Positions 43,907-56,051 of a stretch of DNA of 64,000 nucleotides are shown piece after piece. Position 1 is the first letter of the stretch; each line of letters begins with the position of its first letter. Origin of the DNA: Chlamydoabsidia padenii (Eukaryota; Mucoromycota; Mucoromycetes; Mucorales; Cunninghamellaceae). The stretch lies in NCBI GenBank assembly GCA_025330725.1, contig JAIWND010000012.1, forward strand, positions 806,001 to 870,000, given 5' to 3'. The notes under the pieces are model-generated. The model searched no databases. It was given only the letters and a program-made list of their open reading frames with translations, and was not told where the DNA came from. A program made the position numbers and the translations under genes.

Positions 43907-46009
43907 TTAAAAGTTAAATTTGATATGAATACCGCAGAATGCACCACACCACAAGTAACCCGAGCACATAGTCAGTAAGGTTATCGGGATCAGCCAATCA
44001 TCCTTAATACCCATTTTGGTGAAGAAGCCGAGCAAGAAGGTGAGTACAACAAAAGGAGCAAATGGTTCATGTCCCATGATTAATGACGAGATCATCAATG
44101 CATCCTCTTCCTTGTCGATCCCATTTATTAAATTTTCTTCTGGTGATGATGCTTTTGTTGTTGAGATGGTAGGCCAAGTTCCAGGTAGTGGACCAGACGT
44201 AGTTGAATTTGAGGCATAAGAATATATGGGTTGTGTGTTGATAAATGATACCGAGAATGTCGATGAAGAAGGTGAGCATATTGTCTGTCTTCTTCTGGTA
44301 GTATGATCCCGACATATAGTAGCAGTCAAAGTCGAGGAACAGCCCGAAGATGATGTTCGTCGGTGATCCGCCAAGGAGGCTATTGTAGGAGACTTGCAAT
44401 TTGTTGTTGTTATTGCCAAAGGAGATGTAGTTGTAATTAATGTGTCTGACGATAAATTAATTGGCAGCTTGTCAAATGTGGAGGGATTATCTTGACACCC
44501 ATCGAAATCACACCCCTTATTGTTGCCACCAGGGAGAAGACGATCGACATCACGAGCTGTTTCTATAATTGGTGTTTCCTCCTCCAAATCAGAATATCCA
44601 TTATTGCTATTGCCGTTATCATCGCCATTGTCAGTCATACTATAATCATCATTGGTATCATTGGTGGTGTAGTCATCGTTTTCTTCGATTCCATCCTGAT
44701 TCATTATGCTGTCCATTGTTGTTATCGTTGCTTCATGATCTATAAGAGTAGATTCTATTTGTTGCTGAGATATCATTACTCCATTTTGTTGAAGAATCTA
44801 AAATAACAAATAAAAGGGATGTTAGTAAAAAGTAACTTTTTGCATTTCATTTCCCAAAACCTTAAATGCACATCGGAATATGTTTAATAGGGAGATAAAA
44901 TGATCTTTACTTACATATTGTAAACTGTGTACTTGAGTGTTCAGTTCATCAAAGTCCTTTTCCAGTAGTTGAATCAATTGGTTCTTGGCTTGTAATTCAG
45001 AGATGAGTCGATCTTCATTGCGCTGTTTCTCGGTGAGTTGCTGAAGGGTAGTATTCAAGTCATGTTCCAAAGAGTGTACTTTATCTACCAGCACCGAGAC
45101 TTCATTCCAATCTTTTTGATAACCCGAGGTAGATGTGATCGGATGTATTGATGTCGTCATAGGTGATCCGTGCCGCTGACTGATATTATTTACCATTTCC
45201 ATAGAACCAGAGGGATGAGTAGGGGTAGATATTCTTGCACCATTATTTCCTTCTTTACAAGTAGTCGAGCCTGTGATCTACAAAGATATCAAATACATAA
45301 ATGAGGGGTTAATAAGTTGTTTTTTTTTAATGGTTCTTTACATTATATTCTGCATGGTAAGAAGTGGGGGATGGATGAGGAGAGAGTGAGGAGAGGTAAA
45401 TGACTATTAAGGGGACGGAAGCATATTGCTTTTTTTTTTTTTTTTTTTTTTTTACATGCATACCTGTGTTTGTAGTTGGTGAATCATATTGACAAGGAAT
45501 TGATATTCACATCCCATCCATGGCATTTGAGTGACTTGTTGATGTTTCCAATTTTCCAGTTGTTGCTGTGAATCGTTGAGGTCTTGTTGGAGAAGTTTGG
45601 CAGCCCTTTGCCACCGCACGTTTGCCGCCGTCAAATCACGTATATGCTGATCCAGAGGTCGTATCCGTTCTTCAAGCCAGTCTTCTCTATCCACTTTGAG
45701 TAATCGATTGGATCTTTTCAGTTTAGCGTTTTCCAGTGTGAGTTTTTCAATATCCACATTATCCAAATAAGTCTGCTGCCATGATAGTTGCTGAGATTGA
45801 TTGGATTTTTTTCGGTTGATACTTGATGATAGTGGCCGGTCTGGATAGGCTGGTGTAGATGGTGATAGAGGTGGGGAGAATAAACTTGTTGGATTTCTCC
45901 AGGTGTTGGTGTCACGAGAACTTTGTTTGGTGTTAATATGAAGTTTGGTTTCTTTGCGTAATGGTGGTGATGAAGGATCGGTTGGAGATGGTGGCAGGTA
46001 TAAAGTCAT
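43907..46009 (-). CDS. Coiled-coil protein with C-terminal membrane segments, unknown function (3 exons, 599 aa)
   Basis: Exons 46009-45464, 45277-44915 and 44797-43907; phases agree. The N-terminal 80 residues are Pro/Ser-rich. Coiled coil 1 runs about residues 95-175 (NVDIEKLTLENAKLKRSNRL, LLQQDLNDSQQQLENWK), and coiled coil 2 about 230-300 (LVDKVHSLEHDLNTTLQQL, LLEKDFDELNTQVHSLQY). An acidic Asp/Asn-rich linker and a Ser/Thr-rich stretch follow. The last 60 residues are hydrophobic in two segments (FAPFVVLTFLLGFFTKMG and WLIPITLLTMCSGYLWCGAF) with a very short lumenal or cytosolic end. The design suggests a tail-anchored tether or golgin-like organiser. No named family recognised. Confidence 0.75.
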
Positions 46010-46325
46010 TTGGCTTGTCAAATTACAAATACAACCCAATAAAATATGAATAAAAAGAAGAAGAAGATTAAATGAGTTGAGTGAAGAAGAAAAGTGAAAG
46101 AAGAGGAAGAAAAAAAAAATTTACCCCTTTTACCTTTTTTATTCCCCATTTTAAACCCCCGCATTTTAAAACGCTCCGGTCCAATGCAGGGCACGATGGA
46201 GTGGGCAAATGATCCCCAACTGATAGATGGTTTGAAAAAAATTGTTTTATTACAAATCAAGATATCTAATATAATAAAAACAAGCATCTAAACTATATAT
46301 ATATATATATATATATAATAACAGT
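46010..46325. other. Spacer between the coiled-coil gene start and the paladin-like gene end
   Basis: Contains TTTTAAACCCCCGC and GCATTTTAAAACGC (about 46149-46173), loose motif relatives about 140-165 bases before the coiled-coil start, and a (TA)n tract just after the paladin-like stop. Confidence 0.45.
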
Positions 46326-49300
46326 TTATGATAGATCCTTTAGTTGGTACTTGATGATGTTGGTGATTTCCCGGTGCCGTTTCAACCATGATTTGAAGGA
46401 TCCCGATGGAACGACTGATGGTTGATTACCACCTTCCATCGTTGTTAACCCACCAGTAAGACTTTCTGAAGAATTAGATAAAGTAGGATGCCGATCGATT
46501 TGTGCTGATGATGAGAGTGCTGCACCTTGTTGATGATCCACCATCTCGAGCAAGTAATTGGCAAAGACCACCAAGTAAAAATAGCGCACCAAGTAGTTTG
46601 AGAAACCTTCTTCAGCAACATGCCATTTGGTGGATCCCGTTTCAGCAGTATCCATTCGAAGTTTCAAGTCATAGATAGCCTTACGCAAGTTTTGCATATG
46701 GTCACACATATTGATAGCTTGATCTGTCAGTCGCTTCGCCAATTTCCCATAGCTGAGTACGCTAATCAGTTGCAAGATCACACGATATTCCCCATTCTGT
46801 TGTCGGCGCTGTTCGTCATTGACATCCTCCTCGTAGAGATCCACCTTTTCTTCGCTGTTAGAATGTGCCATTGTCGATACTTTGGAATCAAAGACATCGT
46901 CGTTCTTGAGAATCATAGATAACAAGCAAGCTGTCACCATTCCTGTAGTTGTGCGACCACGTCTATGTAAAGGATTAAAAGAGAGTTTTCATGTGAGTAA
47001 AGAAATATGCAAAACATCATATTTTTTAGTTTGCATATTACCCCATCTGACAGTTAAACATGAGATCTGTTTGTCGAGTAGAGAGTTTCATACGATCAAT
47101 GAGCTGATCAAACACATCGGGGATTGGTGCTTGTTCATCCGTGCTAGATAACAAAGTGTAAAGATATTGTCAATCAGTTGTCATTCTTCTTTACCCCCCT
47201 ACCCCGTTTTTTTGTTTGACATATAACCCTACTTACATTGGTATTCTAAAGTAATCTACCTGGTATCCTTCATCAATGATAGACTGGAATGCTTGGTCAG
47301 GAGTTTCAACACAATCTGGTTTCACAGTTTCCCATGCAGGCTAAAAAAAAAACAGGTTGAATAAGTCTAGAGTCTTTTTTTTTTTTATATACATCTACTT
47401 ACTACTAGGATAAAGCCACCTTTTTCAGCAGTTTCTTCTCCATGTAACAAAAGTCGCCCATTGTACGCCACTAGCTCTTCTATTGCATCTTGTTGCATAA
47501 TCCGCTCCATGTGTTCCACCCGTTCCTTCGCAATACCAGTCGTTTCCAGATTCCGCAGAGGATTATGATGTAGGCGTAAAACATAAGGTCGCTTGTTGAC
47601 ATATAGCACAGGCTCCTCCCGTAAGCAAGTCCATAACACCCTCCGAGTACCACCAGGTCCAGCATCCATTGTATCTAGTATGGCTTTGATTGCATCTTTA
47701 TTTGGCATCGCACAACCGCAAATGTAAGGTGGTGACAGTTGATGGTTTGCTGCTACTGTCTCTACTGCAAGTGTGTCGATTCCACCCGAGCGTTCAGTAT
47801 TTATTGATTGCAAGATATCCATGTCCAAAGCAAGTCCACCTATTTCTGATGCTTTTCCGCCATGCTTGACAGCGTGCTTGACATGATCCACAGATAATCG
47901 TCGAAAGTTATAAACACCAGGAATTTTTTCACGAAGACCCATCTTTTGACATCCAGGAAAGGCATCATGCTTTAGAATAGAGTTTTGACCCAAGACTTGG
48001 CCAGATCGACATTGCAATACTTGTACGACTTCACTGGATAACGCCAATCCATCCCCTTGGCCTGCTTGATTAGTGTCACCTATTGTTGCCGCCTTACTGT
48101 CCACTCCAGAAGATGTCAATGTTAGTTCCACAGGTACAATGCTGTCCAGATTATCAGTAGATTGTAGTTCCTTGAGTATAGTGGCCAATTCAGGGTGTCG
48201 CTTCATCCATTGTGCAAATGATTCAGTTTCATGTAACAGTTCCGGAGAGGTATTATCGAGATAAGCTTGGAAGCATATGAGCACATAATAACGTTCAAGA
48301 GCTACAATACCACGTTTGATCTTGAGTTTACGTTGGATCTGATCGGGTTCTTTTTCCACCTGCACACGCACCTTTTCGATGATATCGCGAAGATTGATTG
48401 TCAGGCCACATTGATCCAATACATCATCCACGATACGCTTATTTTCCAATCCCCGCTTGATCACACGGAGAAGACTGTTGATGATTTGATAGTTTTGTCG
48501 TCGCACTGTAAGCTGTTGATCTGGTATGGGCTGAGTACGTACTGTCGAAGATTGTTGATGAATCCATTTTGTAAGCAGTGTGGCAATAACCGTACCTATG
48601 GATAGTAACAAACAAAAAGTATATTAGTAAATTAAGGAGGCATTAGCTAAAGAAGGGAGGGGGGTGGCCAAATCTGATTTGTACTCTTTTTTTTCTTATT
48701 TTTTTTTTTTTATACCTGTTGTTGACCGTCCAAGTCCAATTTGGCAATTCCTATAGGAGATAAGATTTCAAGGAGATCAGTAACATGAAACTGGTCGACT
48801 TTTTTTTTTCTTCTTTTTCTTCTTGGTAACTTACATGATCAAAGCTGTTTTTCCAAGATCCACTGTGGCGATAATTGTTCTGAGTTCATCCAAGTCTTCA
48901 TAGGTAGGTACTTTTTCTGCAGTGATTGGGATGCGATGATAAGCCAACAAAGCATGTTGTCGATCATTCAATTCCATTTCTTCAACCATTTCAGAAGACA
49001 TAGATTCCATTACATCACGGACCGTCAAAACATCATCCACAGAGACTTCTTCCCATTGAGCAAAGATTTGACCATCTTGATTTTCGCCATGCAGCAAGAT
49101 CCGACCTTCGTAGTTGTTGATTTCTTGTATGACGTCTTCCTTAAGTCGTTCTTCCAGTTGTTCCAAACGAGATCCAGTAATGCCTTTGTAAGCTCGAATG
49201 TTTCGTAGTGTGTAGTATCGATCACGGAGGACATAAGGAATACCATTGATGTAAATGATGGGCTCTTCACGCAAGTTGATCCACAAAATGCGTTCATTAC

Positions 49301-50378
49301 GAGGATTGTCAGTCAAAAGTTGTCGTATTACTTGCTTGAGACCATATACTGTCGGTTGTGCAACGCCGTAGATTCGGGTGTTGTCAATGCGTCGGAAGTT
49401 TGAAGCACCTTCGATGTAGAATGAGTGATGGTTTTGTGGGATGTTGCTGTTATCCATTTGTCGTGGAGTTTTCGAGTGGATGACAGTATGTTCTTGAGTT
49501 GCATTATCCAAGTAGTGATAGTACCAAAAGTCGACCTTGAGAATGTTTTGAGCAGTAAAAACAGCACCTTTTCGAGACTATATACATAAATAAACAAGAT
49601 TGAGGTTAGAATTAGATCCCAAAGACAGAGAAGAGTTTACAATCATAGTACTTGCCTGAATAATTACATTTTCCACTTCAGTGATAATTCCTTCGTCTTG
49701 TTGAGATCCAGCCCCTTTCATATCAAACATACCACGATTACCATTACGATACCTAGCATGAGACACCGGTAGTGTAGAGCCACCACGACTGTTACCGCCT
49801 TGAATTGATTGGAGCTCTTCGATAGGACGGAAGTAGTAGAGTCTTGGACCTTTGCGTCGCATATTTTGTAGCATAGACCATACTTCTGTTCGAGCCTTAA
49901 TCCATGATGAGAAGCGAGTTTCAAATCGAGTATCGGGGCTTTCATTCACATAAGCCATAAAGCAGAGCAAAAAGAAGTAGCGTTGAAGAGCTTTGGATGC
50001 CTTTTCCAAATAAAGATTGTTTTCATATTTGCTACCAAAAGATTTTGCTGAAGAAGAGGTTGATGATTTGGTGGTGTTGTATCGAATCCGGTTAGTTAAT
50101 ATGATTTCACGCAAGTTTACAACAGCATCAGCTAAAAAGAAAAGAAAAGAAAAAAAGATTAAGGAGTCTTGTTTATGATATCCTTTTCCATGACGACTTA
50201 CATCGATCAATCATTTCATCCAATATACGTTTGCTGAAGACCCCACTATCCAAGACAGATGTCAGAGCGACGACCGAGTGATAATTTCCCATGATAGCCT
50301 CCATCAAGTTTTCCATGATATTCCCGCGCTCCAGTGCCCATTCAATAGCGGAGTGCATTGACATTTTAGAGTCCAGCG

Positions 50379-50475
<97 letters not shown>

Positions 50476-52465
50476 AGAGAGAGAGAGGGCTTAATCAAGT
50501 TGCATGATTCATAAAGTATGGTTTATTCTTACCTTGTTCCAAAACATATACCAATCTTAACAGCGTTTCTTGATCTTTTGCCCTCGAGTTTCCTAATTCC
50601 AATGACGCCAGTGTTTCCGTTGTTTCACCTGCTACTTGTTGATAACCATATCCAGGAATGATGAATGGATCCCGATGACCTCGTTCGATAAGTTGAGTCC
50701 GACGAATGGTTTGTGCAATGATTATCCCGACCGTTGCTAGATTTGAGTTATAAGTATAATGAAGATAGTGAGTATAGAGAATCATTATTATTGCCTTTTT
50801 AAGTTATTTCCAATCACTTACTTCGTATGTTTCCTATCCCACAGTTGAAGATAAGAGGTTCCGTGGGTTCCAAAGATCGAATGACACGCACATATTCATC
50901 AAAGTAGTTATCTTCAGGACCTTGTTCAGGGGAGATTGGAATTCGGAAGTACTTGATAGGGTAGCCTTGTTGTTGGAATTCTTGAAAGACTATTTAAAAG
51001 AGAGAGAGAGAGAGAGAGATGAAATCAGTGCGATGGAATAAACCCGATCATTTGCTTGTGTTTGTTTTACCTTCACTTGGAGTTTGCACCTTATCTGCAG
51101 CAAGATAGCATGGTACCACCGTTCCGTCAGCTAAACATAATAAATGTAAAACGTCAAGGTTAGTTTATGGAGAGCGTGAGAAAATATTATCAACTTACAT
51201 AGTTCTTGGTGAGCCAGTATCAATCCACCCATAGAATCAGCTTCCTTTATGACATCCGCCTTTAGTCGTTCTTCCACTTTTTCAAGTCGGTTTGTATTAA
51301 TGCCCCAAAACATATTCATGTTTTCCATTGGATTAGCGTATTCACGCAAGACATAAGGACATCCATTAAGGTATACTATAAAAAGATATATATATATATA
51401 TATATATAAGTATGTTAATAGAGTTATAAAATCAATGCATATTTGCTTTTTTACCTAGAGGTTCTTCACGCGTGGAAAACCTAGAACCCCACAATAATAA
51501 AAAAAGGATAGATTGAGTACACAGAGATCACATCGTTGCAGCATGACGATAACATGCTGATCCAGGGTAGGTCAGCCGGGCAATATCACACTAGACGTTT
51601 CATCCTTTTTTCATATAACAATCCTTACCATGTACAAGAAACTTGAGGTGAGCTTTTTGGATGACAGTTAAGAATGGATAAGATTGTAGATAACCCAATA
51701 ACCTATTGATTCAAATATCATGTTAATAGTCTGTTTTTTTTCTTCCTAGCCATATGCTGTTGTCAATCATGCCAATACTTACTGTAGGTTGTGCAACCCC
51801 ATAAACGTCCAATTCGGCTGCTCTAAAGTTCGGTCCACCTTGAAGATGCAAGTCCAAGTTGGTATTGGTACCTATCATCAAGAGATTAAATACATGGAAG
51901 AGTCAAATTAGTATATCTAATCATTTTATTGATTTCTTGTTTTTTCTCTTTAATCACTTTACCGCTTGAGAAGTGGTCGGCTTTGAGAATGGTGTTTCTT
52001 GTTAGGACAGTGCCACTGCGAGACTTTATAAGAGTGCGCACAGCTCTTAGTAAAGAGCGAGGATCAGTTTGTTTGGGAGCAGATATGGAAGAGCGGGGTG
52101 ACGATGATGCCGATGTCATTGATCCACTTGTTACCTGTTTGTCCTCCAGTAAGACCTGAGTTCGGCTAGGTGGACTGGTTGCGAATACATCTAGTCCTTT
52201 GTTTCTAGTAGTGGCAATAAAAAGGAAGACAGTAAAGTTAGTTAAAATAACAATAAACAGCTATTTTTCTGTTTTCTTTTCAAACTTACAGTCGTGGAGG
52301 TACAAAGTTGACATTGTTGTTGCTGTTGTCCAATTGACGCCGTAAGGTACGAGGACTTGAGAATGAAGAAGTGGGTGAATCGCCGTACAGATAATTGGTC
52401 TTGGGAGGTGAGCCAGATAAACCCAAAGAGCCAGGAATGTTCTTTGGTGATGATGGTGGTAACAT
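46326..52465 (-). CDS. Paladin (PALD1)-like protein with three PTP/phytase-like repeats (17 exons, 1560 aa)
   Basis: Exons (high to low): 52465-52290, 52204-51963, 51871-51783, 51702-51629, 51480-51455, 51375-51199, 51130-51071, 50989-50822, 50736-50533, 50378-50202, 50131-49656, 49577-48835, 48750-48716, 48595-47403, 47340-47237, 47143-47042 and 46962-46326; 4683 bases, every junction in phase. Three repeats each have N-F-R...(V/I)YGVAQPT or its equivalent, a W..(L/S)REEP..Y(V/I)N(G/K).PYVLR block and a phosphatase loop: CGIGNIR, CQIGLGR and CQMGRGR, all C-x5-R. This is the architecture of paladin and of fungal inositol-hexakisphosphate-domain proteins (PTP-like phytase). Paladin is reported as a phosphoinositide or atypical phosphatase; here the substrate is unknown. 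Intron 11 (after 49656) uses a GC donor (CAG/GCAAGT), and intron 9 holds a (CA)n(A)53(GA)n tract. Confidence 0.9.
50381..50487. repeat. Composite microsatellite (CA)n-(A)53-(GA)n in the paladin-like gene
   Basis: (CA) to about 50419, A to about 50472, then (GA). It lies inside intron 9, directly against the acceptor, so the sense transcript has CU, U and GU tracts before the AG. Confidence 0.9.
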
Positions 52466-53107
52466 GTATAAAGATTTAAATGATCAAAGAGCTTCTTTTG
52501 GGGTAAAGAAAGAAAAAGAGGAAGAAAAAGGGGGGATTTCATTTCCCTTCGTCTTTTTCTGAACACAAAGGCATATTTTCAAATCCCGCTGATTCGTCTC
52601 ATTGGCTTATCTCCAGCATAACAGAAAACTCTCCCACACCCTAAACTTTATTTTCGAAGCATCACTTTCAAAGTAGCTGGTAGTTTCCAAAGTATAGGTA
52701 ATGTTATATATTTCCTCTCTCCTTTTATCATCCTACAGCATATTCATTTAGTAAAATGAGACTTCATAAAGCTTGCATTTTGCGTGCATATATTTAAACC
52801 CAGCCAGTTGATTGATAAGCGGATGATCTTTCAGGAACCGAAAAAGATGTCTAGTTCAATGATGTGTTGCTACAGTTAAATAAGACCAAACACGGAGATA
52901 AAATGATGATATATCGTTATAACACAACAAAGATACAAATAAAAATGACATTTTTTTTAATTATTATTAATGAAGTTTTGAGGCATGAAGCTATAACTAA
53001 CAAACTGTAAATAAGTATATACATAAAGAGTTTTTTGAATATAAGAAGAAGAGTGAGGATATACAGTATAGGTAAGTAATTTCTAGGGATAGAAGGTGAT
53101 GATAATT
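52466..53107. other. Promoter of the paladin-like gene and 3' flank of DPH4
   Basis: Contains the motif copy at about 52575-52589. The remainder is AT-rich with no gene visible. Confidence 0.5.
52575..52589 (-). promoter_or_regulatory. Recurrent promoter motif copy (paladin-like gene)
   Basis: Minus-strand GCGGGATTTGAAAAT, about 110-125 bases upstream of the start and in the same orientation as the gene. It is nearly identical to the copies before the TLDc gene. Confidence 0.55.
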
Positions 53108-53665
53108 CTACTCGTCGGATTCCACCACATCATATAGGACCCTGATACGCAGAGAGCAATTGTCACAACATACCACATCGTTGCCCAGTTCCAAATCATT
53201 TTCCGTGATTACATAGTAGCCTGAGCACCTACACATTAAAGAGAAAGTGCCTCCTTCTTCATACTCCATATCGTCCAAATCCACATCCGCATTAATCGTC
53301 ACCTTTTCTTTTTGTGCAGCCACTATGTTGAGGAAGAGAATGAGTGAGTGTGAGTGTGTCAGTGAGTTATCCTTCAACAATTACCTTCTAGCTGGGTATC
53401 ATATAGTTTCCGTTTTTCATCGTCCCTGAGTACTGTCCAAGCTTGTAATATGCGATGAGCATAATCTTCTTTCAAGATCGGTGGTGATGAGGATCCTCTT
53501 TTATCAGGGTGGTGCTAAACAATGTCAAAAAAAAAAAGTGAGTACAAACATTATACAAGGTCATTTTTCTATTCTTACTTCAATGATTAGTTGCTGGAAT
53601 CTTTGTTTGATCGTACTTAAGGAAGCATCGGCAGGGACACCAAGGACTTGATAGTGCGTTTCCAT
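53108..53665 (-). CDS. DPH4: Diphthamide biosynthesis protein 4, J-domain with CSL zinc finger (3 exons, 143 aa)
   Basis: Exons 53665-53579, 53514-53385 and 53322-53108; phases agree. The J domain begins METHYQVLGVPADASLSTIK, has the HPD tripeptide (EHHPDKRGSS) and ends AWTVLRDDEKRKLYDTQ. A short linker leads to the DPH-type (CSL) zinc finger: CRCSGYYVITENDLE with the second pair CCDNC, four Cys ligands. J domain plus DPH finger in 140-180 residues is Dph4/Jjj3, which donates electrons (iron) in the first step of diphthamide synthesis on eEF2. eEF2's partner eEF1-gamma is also in this window, but the link is coincidental. Confidence 0.93.
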
Positions 53666-53736
53666 TGATTGATGGAGAAAGAAGAAAGGAAAGTGGAATC
53701 AAGCCAAGACAACTTGTTTTTATCCTTTTTTATTTT

Positions 53737-53750
53737 TTTGAAATCCCGCC
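53737..53750 (-). promoter_or_regulatory. Recurrent promoter motif copy (DPH4)
   Basis: Minus-strand GGCGGGATTTCAAA, about 72-85 bases upstream of the DPH4 start, same orientation as the gene. One base differs from the consensus (TTTCAAA for TTTGAAA). Confidence 0.45.
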
Positions 53751-53950
53751 TTGAATCATCATTAGAGATCAAATGGAGATAGTGTGAGAATGAAGATCAT
53801 AAAGAATAAGTTTATTATACAATTGTTTAGTTAAAAAAAAAAAAGTCAAGTCTAAGTAGTAAATAGCTAAAACTAATGATATATAGTGGAGGGGAGGGGA
53901 GGGGAAAGGCGGAAGAAGAAGAAGAAGAAGAAGAGAAGAGCGGCTGAATT

Positions 53951-56051
53951 TCAATAGGACGCATTCCACTGGAGCACCTGCTTGTCCTTGTCGTCCTTGT
54001 CAGGCACCATTGTTGTTTTCCGATCCAAGATATCCATCACCTTCTCCTTGACACCAATCTTGTTCTTGTGACCTTTTACAAACCAGTAAATGACATCTTC
54101 GGCCGTAGTCAGTCGTCCTTCCAAACCAAATTCTTGTCCATCTCCAGTGACGGCCAGGCGGACATCGTCTTCGGTAGGTAATGAGAAGCGAGCATAAGGG
54201 TAGTTGTACAAATCCATTCCAGAAGGTAGGTTGAGTGAGTTTGGTGAAGGATCGGTGAAGTAGAGTTGTTCAATATCATCGTCAGGTAGATCTTGTAAAG
54301 TGGGTGGGCTCCATTGAGGTTTCCTTCTTGGTTTTGTCAGGAAAGAAGCATGGACACCTTCATGGAAATCTTTTGTAACCTAATAAACAGAATGGTTAAT
54401 ATGTCATCACAATCATTTAACCCCCCCTCTTTTTTTTTTTGATTGTTGAATACCTACTAAAAACTTCTGCATGAGATCGAATTCCATCTTTAAGCAATCG
54501 GTGAGTGACATGCCCTTGCTTTTACGTAAAGCTTTTAGAGTGACCCGGAGACTGGTGGGAGACATGGTCAATAACTTGTGTCGGGTTTCTCTTGTCCAGG
54601 ATGTCTGTTTTTCTTCATCCAATGATTTGATAATGTCTTCTAGAGTGTTATGCCTGAAACATCTATAGTAATAAATATAACAAAAGACAAAATAACTATG
54701 TTAGCCAGTAACTCCTCCTCCACACACACACACACCCATCCATCATGATTTAAGCTTTTACCTGTCAATGGAGTTCCGTACTGACTGAGGGAATCCAATC
54801 TTTTTCGCCGGAGGAAGTTCAACAAACTTTTCCAATACCCGTTGTATAATGTCGTGTTCTGAGGTTTCGAGATCGATCAAGCGTTCTTCCAATGCTGGTA
54901 GTCTTGATGAAGGGATATAGTGAGTTGCAATGCCAGCATAACTAGAACACAAAGTTGAATTAGTAACAGTAATATTCATAATATGTATTGTTGTTTCTGA
55001 TACTTACAATGCATCCAATCCTTCCACTCTTGTGCCAGTCAATGCCAAATAAGTTCCGATACTACCATCCAATTTTGGTAAAAAGAAGCTTGAGCCAGCA
55101 TTAAAGGTGACCCCTAAACTTGGTTCTGGCATAGAGAATATTGTTTTTTCGGTAGCAATTCTAAAAGGACCATGTGCAAATAAACCCAAGGCCCCACCCA
55201 CTATAGGTCAAAAACAAAAAAAGATTAGTCAATTACCCTTTACATACAAATCACTATTACTTACAAGCATAACCATCCAAGATAGAGACATAAGGAGTGG
55301 ATAAAGTGGAGATCATTCGCATCAAAGCAGATTTCTCTTGAAAGTAATAAAGAGCGTCTGGATCTTTTGCATTGACCTTTTGTATAATGTCTATAATAAC
55401 AAAGTAATCAAGTTGATTACCTTTATCCATGTTTCACCTTGTTTTTTGGCTTACCTAATACATCATCGCCTACGCTAAACTTGCCTTTATTTGCGCCTTT
55501 CATTATTATCACCTTGGCCAATTTGGATACATCCCATGCCTATATAAATATAAAAAGACAAGTTATTTTTCATTATAAATGTTCATTGTTTTTCTCTTAA
55601 AGAGGTTAACTTGCCTTGAGTTGAGGTGCAATGTTTCGTATCATGGCAAGATCCAGGGCGTTCAGTTTTTCGGGTCGATTGAGTATAAACAGTCGAGCAC
55701 CAGATAACTTGCGATGAAGGACATGGGTCTATCAAAAAAAAAAAAGTAGAAGTCAGTAAAAGACGCCTTTATCATTTATTACCTATATGAATTACTATTG
55801 GTCATGTTGTATTTGTTCTAAACCTACCTTTGGTATTTCTTCCTCTTGTTGTTCAGATACACTCGTTGGCATAAACTAGACATAAAAAATAAAGCATGAG
55901 AAGACCAAATAAAGATTTTTTGTTCTTTATAAAAACTTACCGAGTTTGTATGTATGTGCCGATGGATATGACATGAAGGTAATGAGGAATAAAAGTGACA
56001 AGACGAGCGGACAAGGGAATGGGGGTAGCGACGGAGGAATGTTAATCGCAT
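53951..56051 (-). CDS. 3-hydroxyisobutyryl-CoA hydrolase-like protein (Ehd3/mS47 type), 9 exons, 496 aa
   Basis: Exons 56051-55941, 55875-55828, 55728-55615, 55539-55455, 55390-55265, 55200-55008, 54941-54762, 54662-54458 and 54379-53951; phases agree. The N-terminus MRLTFLRRYPHSLVRSSCHF is Arg-rich without acids, a mitochondrial presequence. Crotonase-fold blocks follow: LFILNRPEKLNALDLAMI, AKVIIMKGANKGKFSVGDDV, YALGGALGLFAHGPFRIATE, TIFSMPEPSLGV and YAGIATHYIPSSRLPALEER, typical of HIBCH. However, the usual F-P-D-V-G active-site loop reads FNAGSSF, and the GGD of the acid loop is GDD, so catalysis may be lost. The C-terminal 90 residues are an extension ending NKIGVKEKVMDILDRK. In fungi Ehd3 is also mitoribosomal protein mS47. 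Intron 3 (after 55615) has a GC donor (AAG/GCAAGT). Confidence 0.88.
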
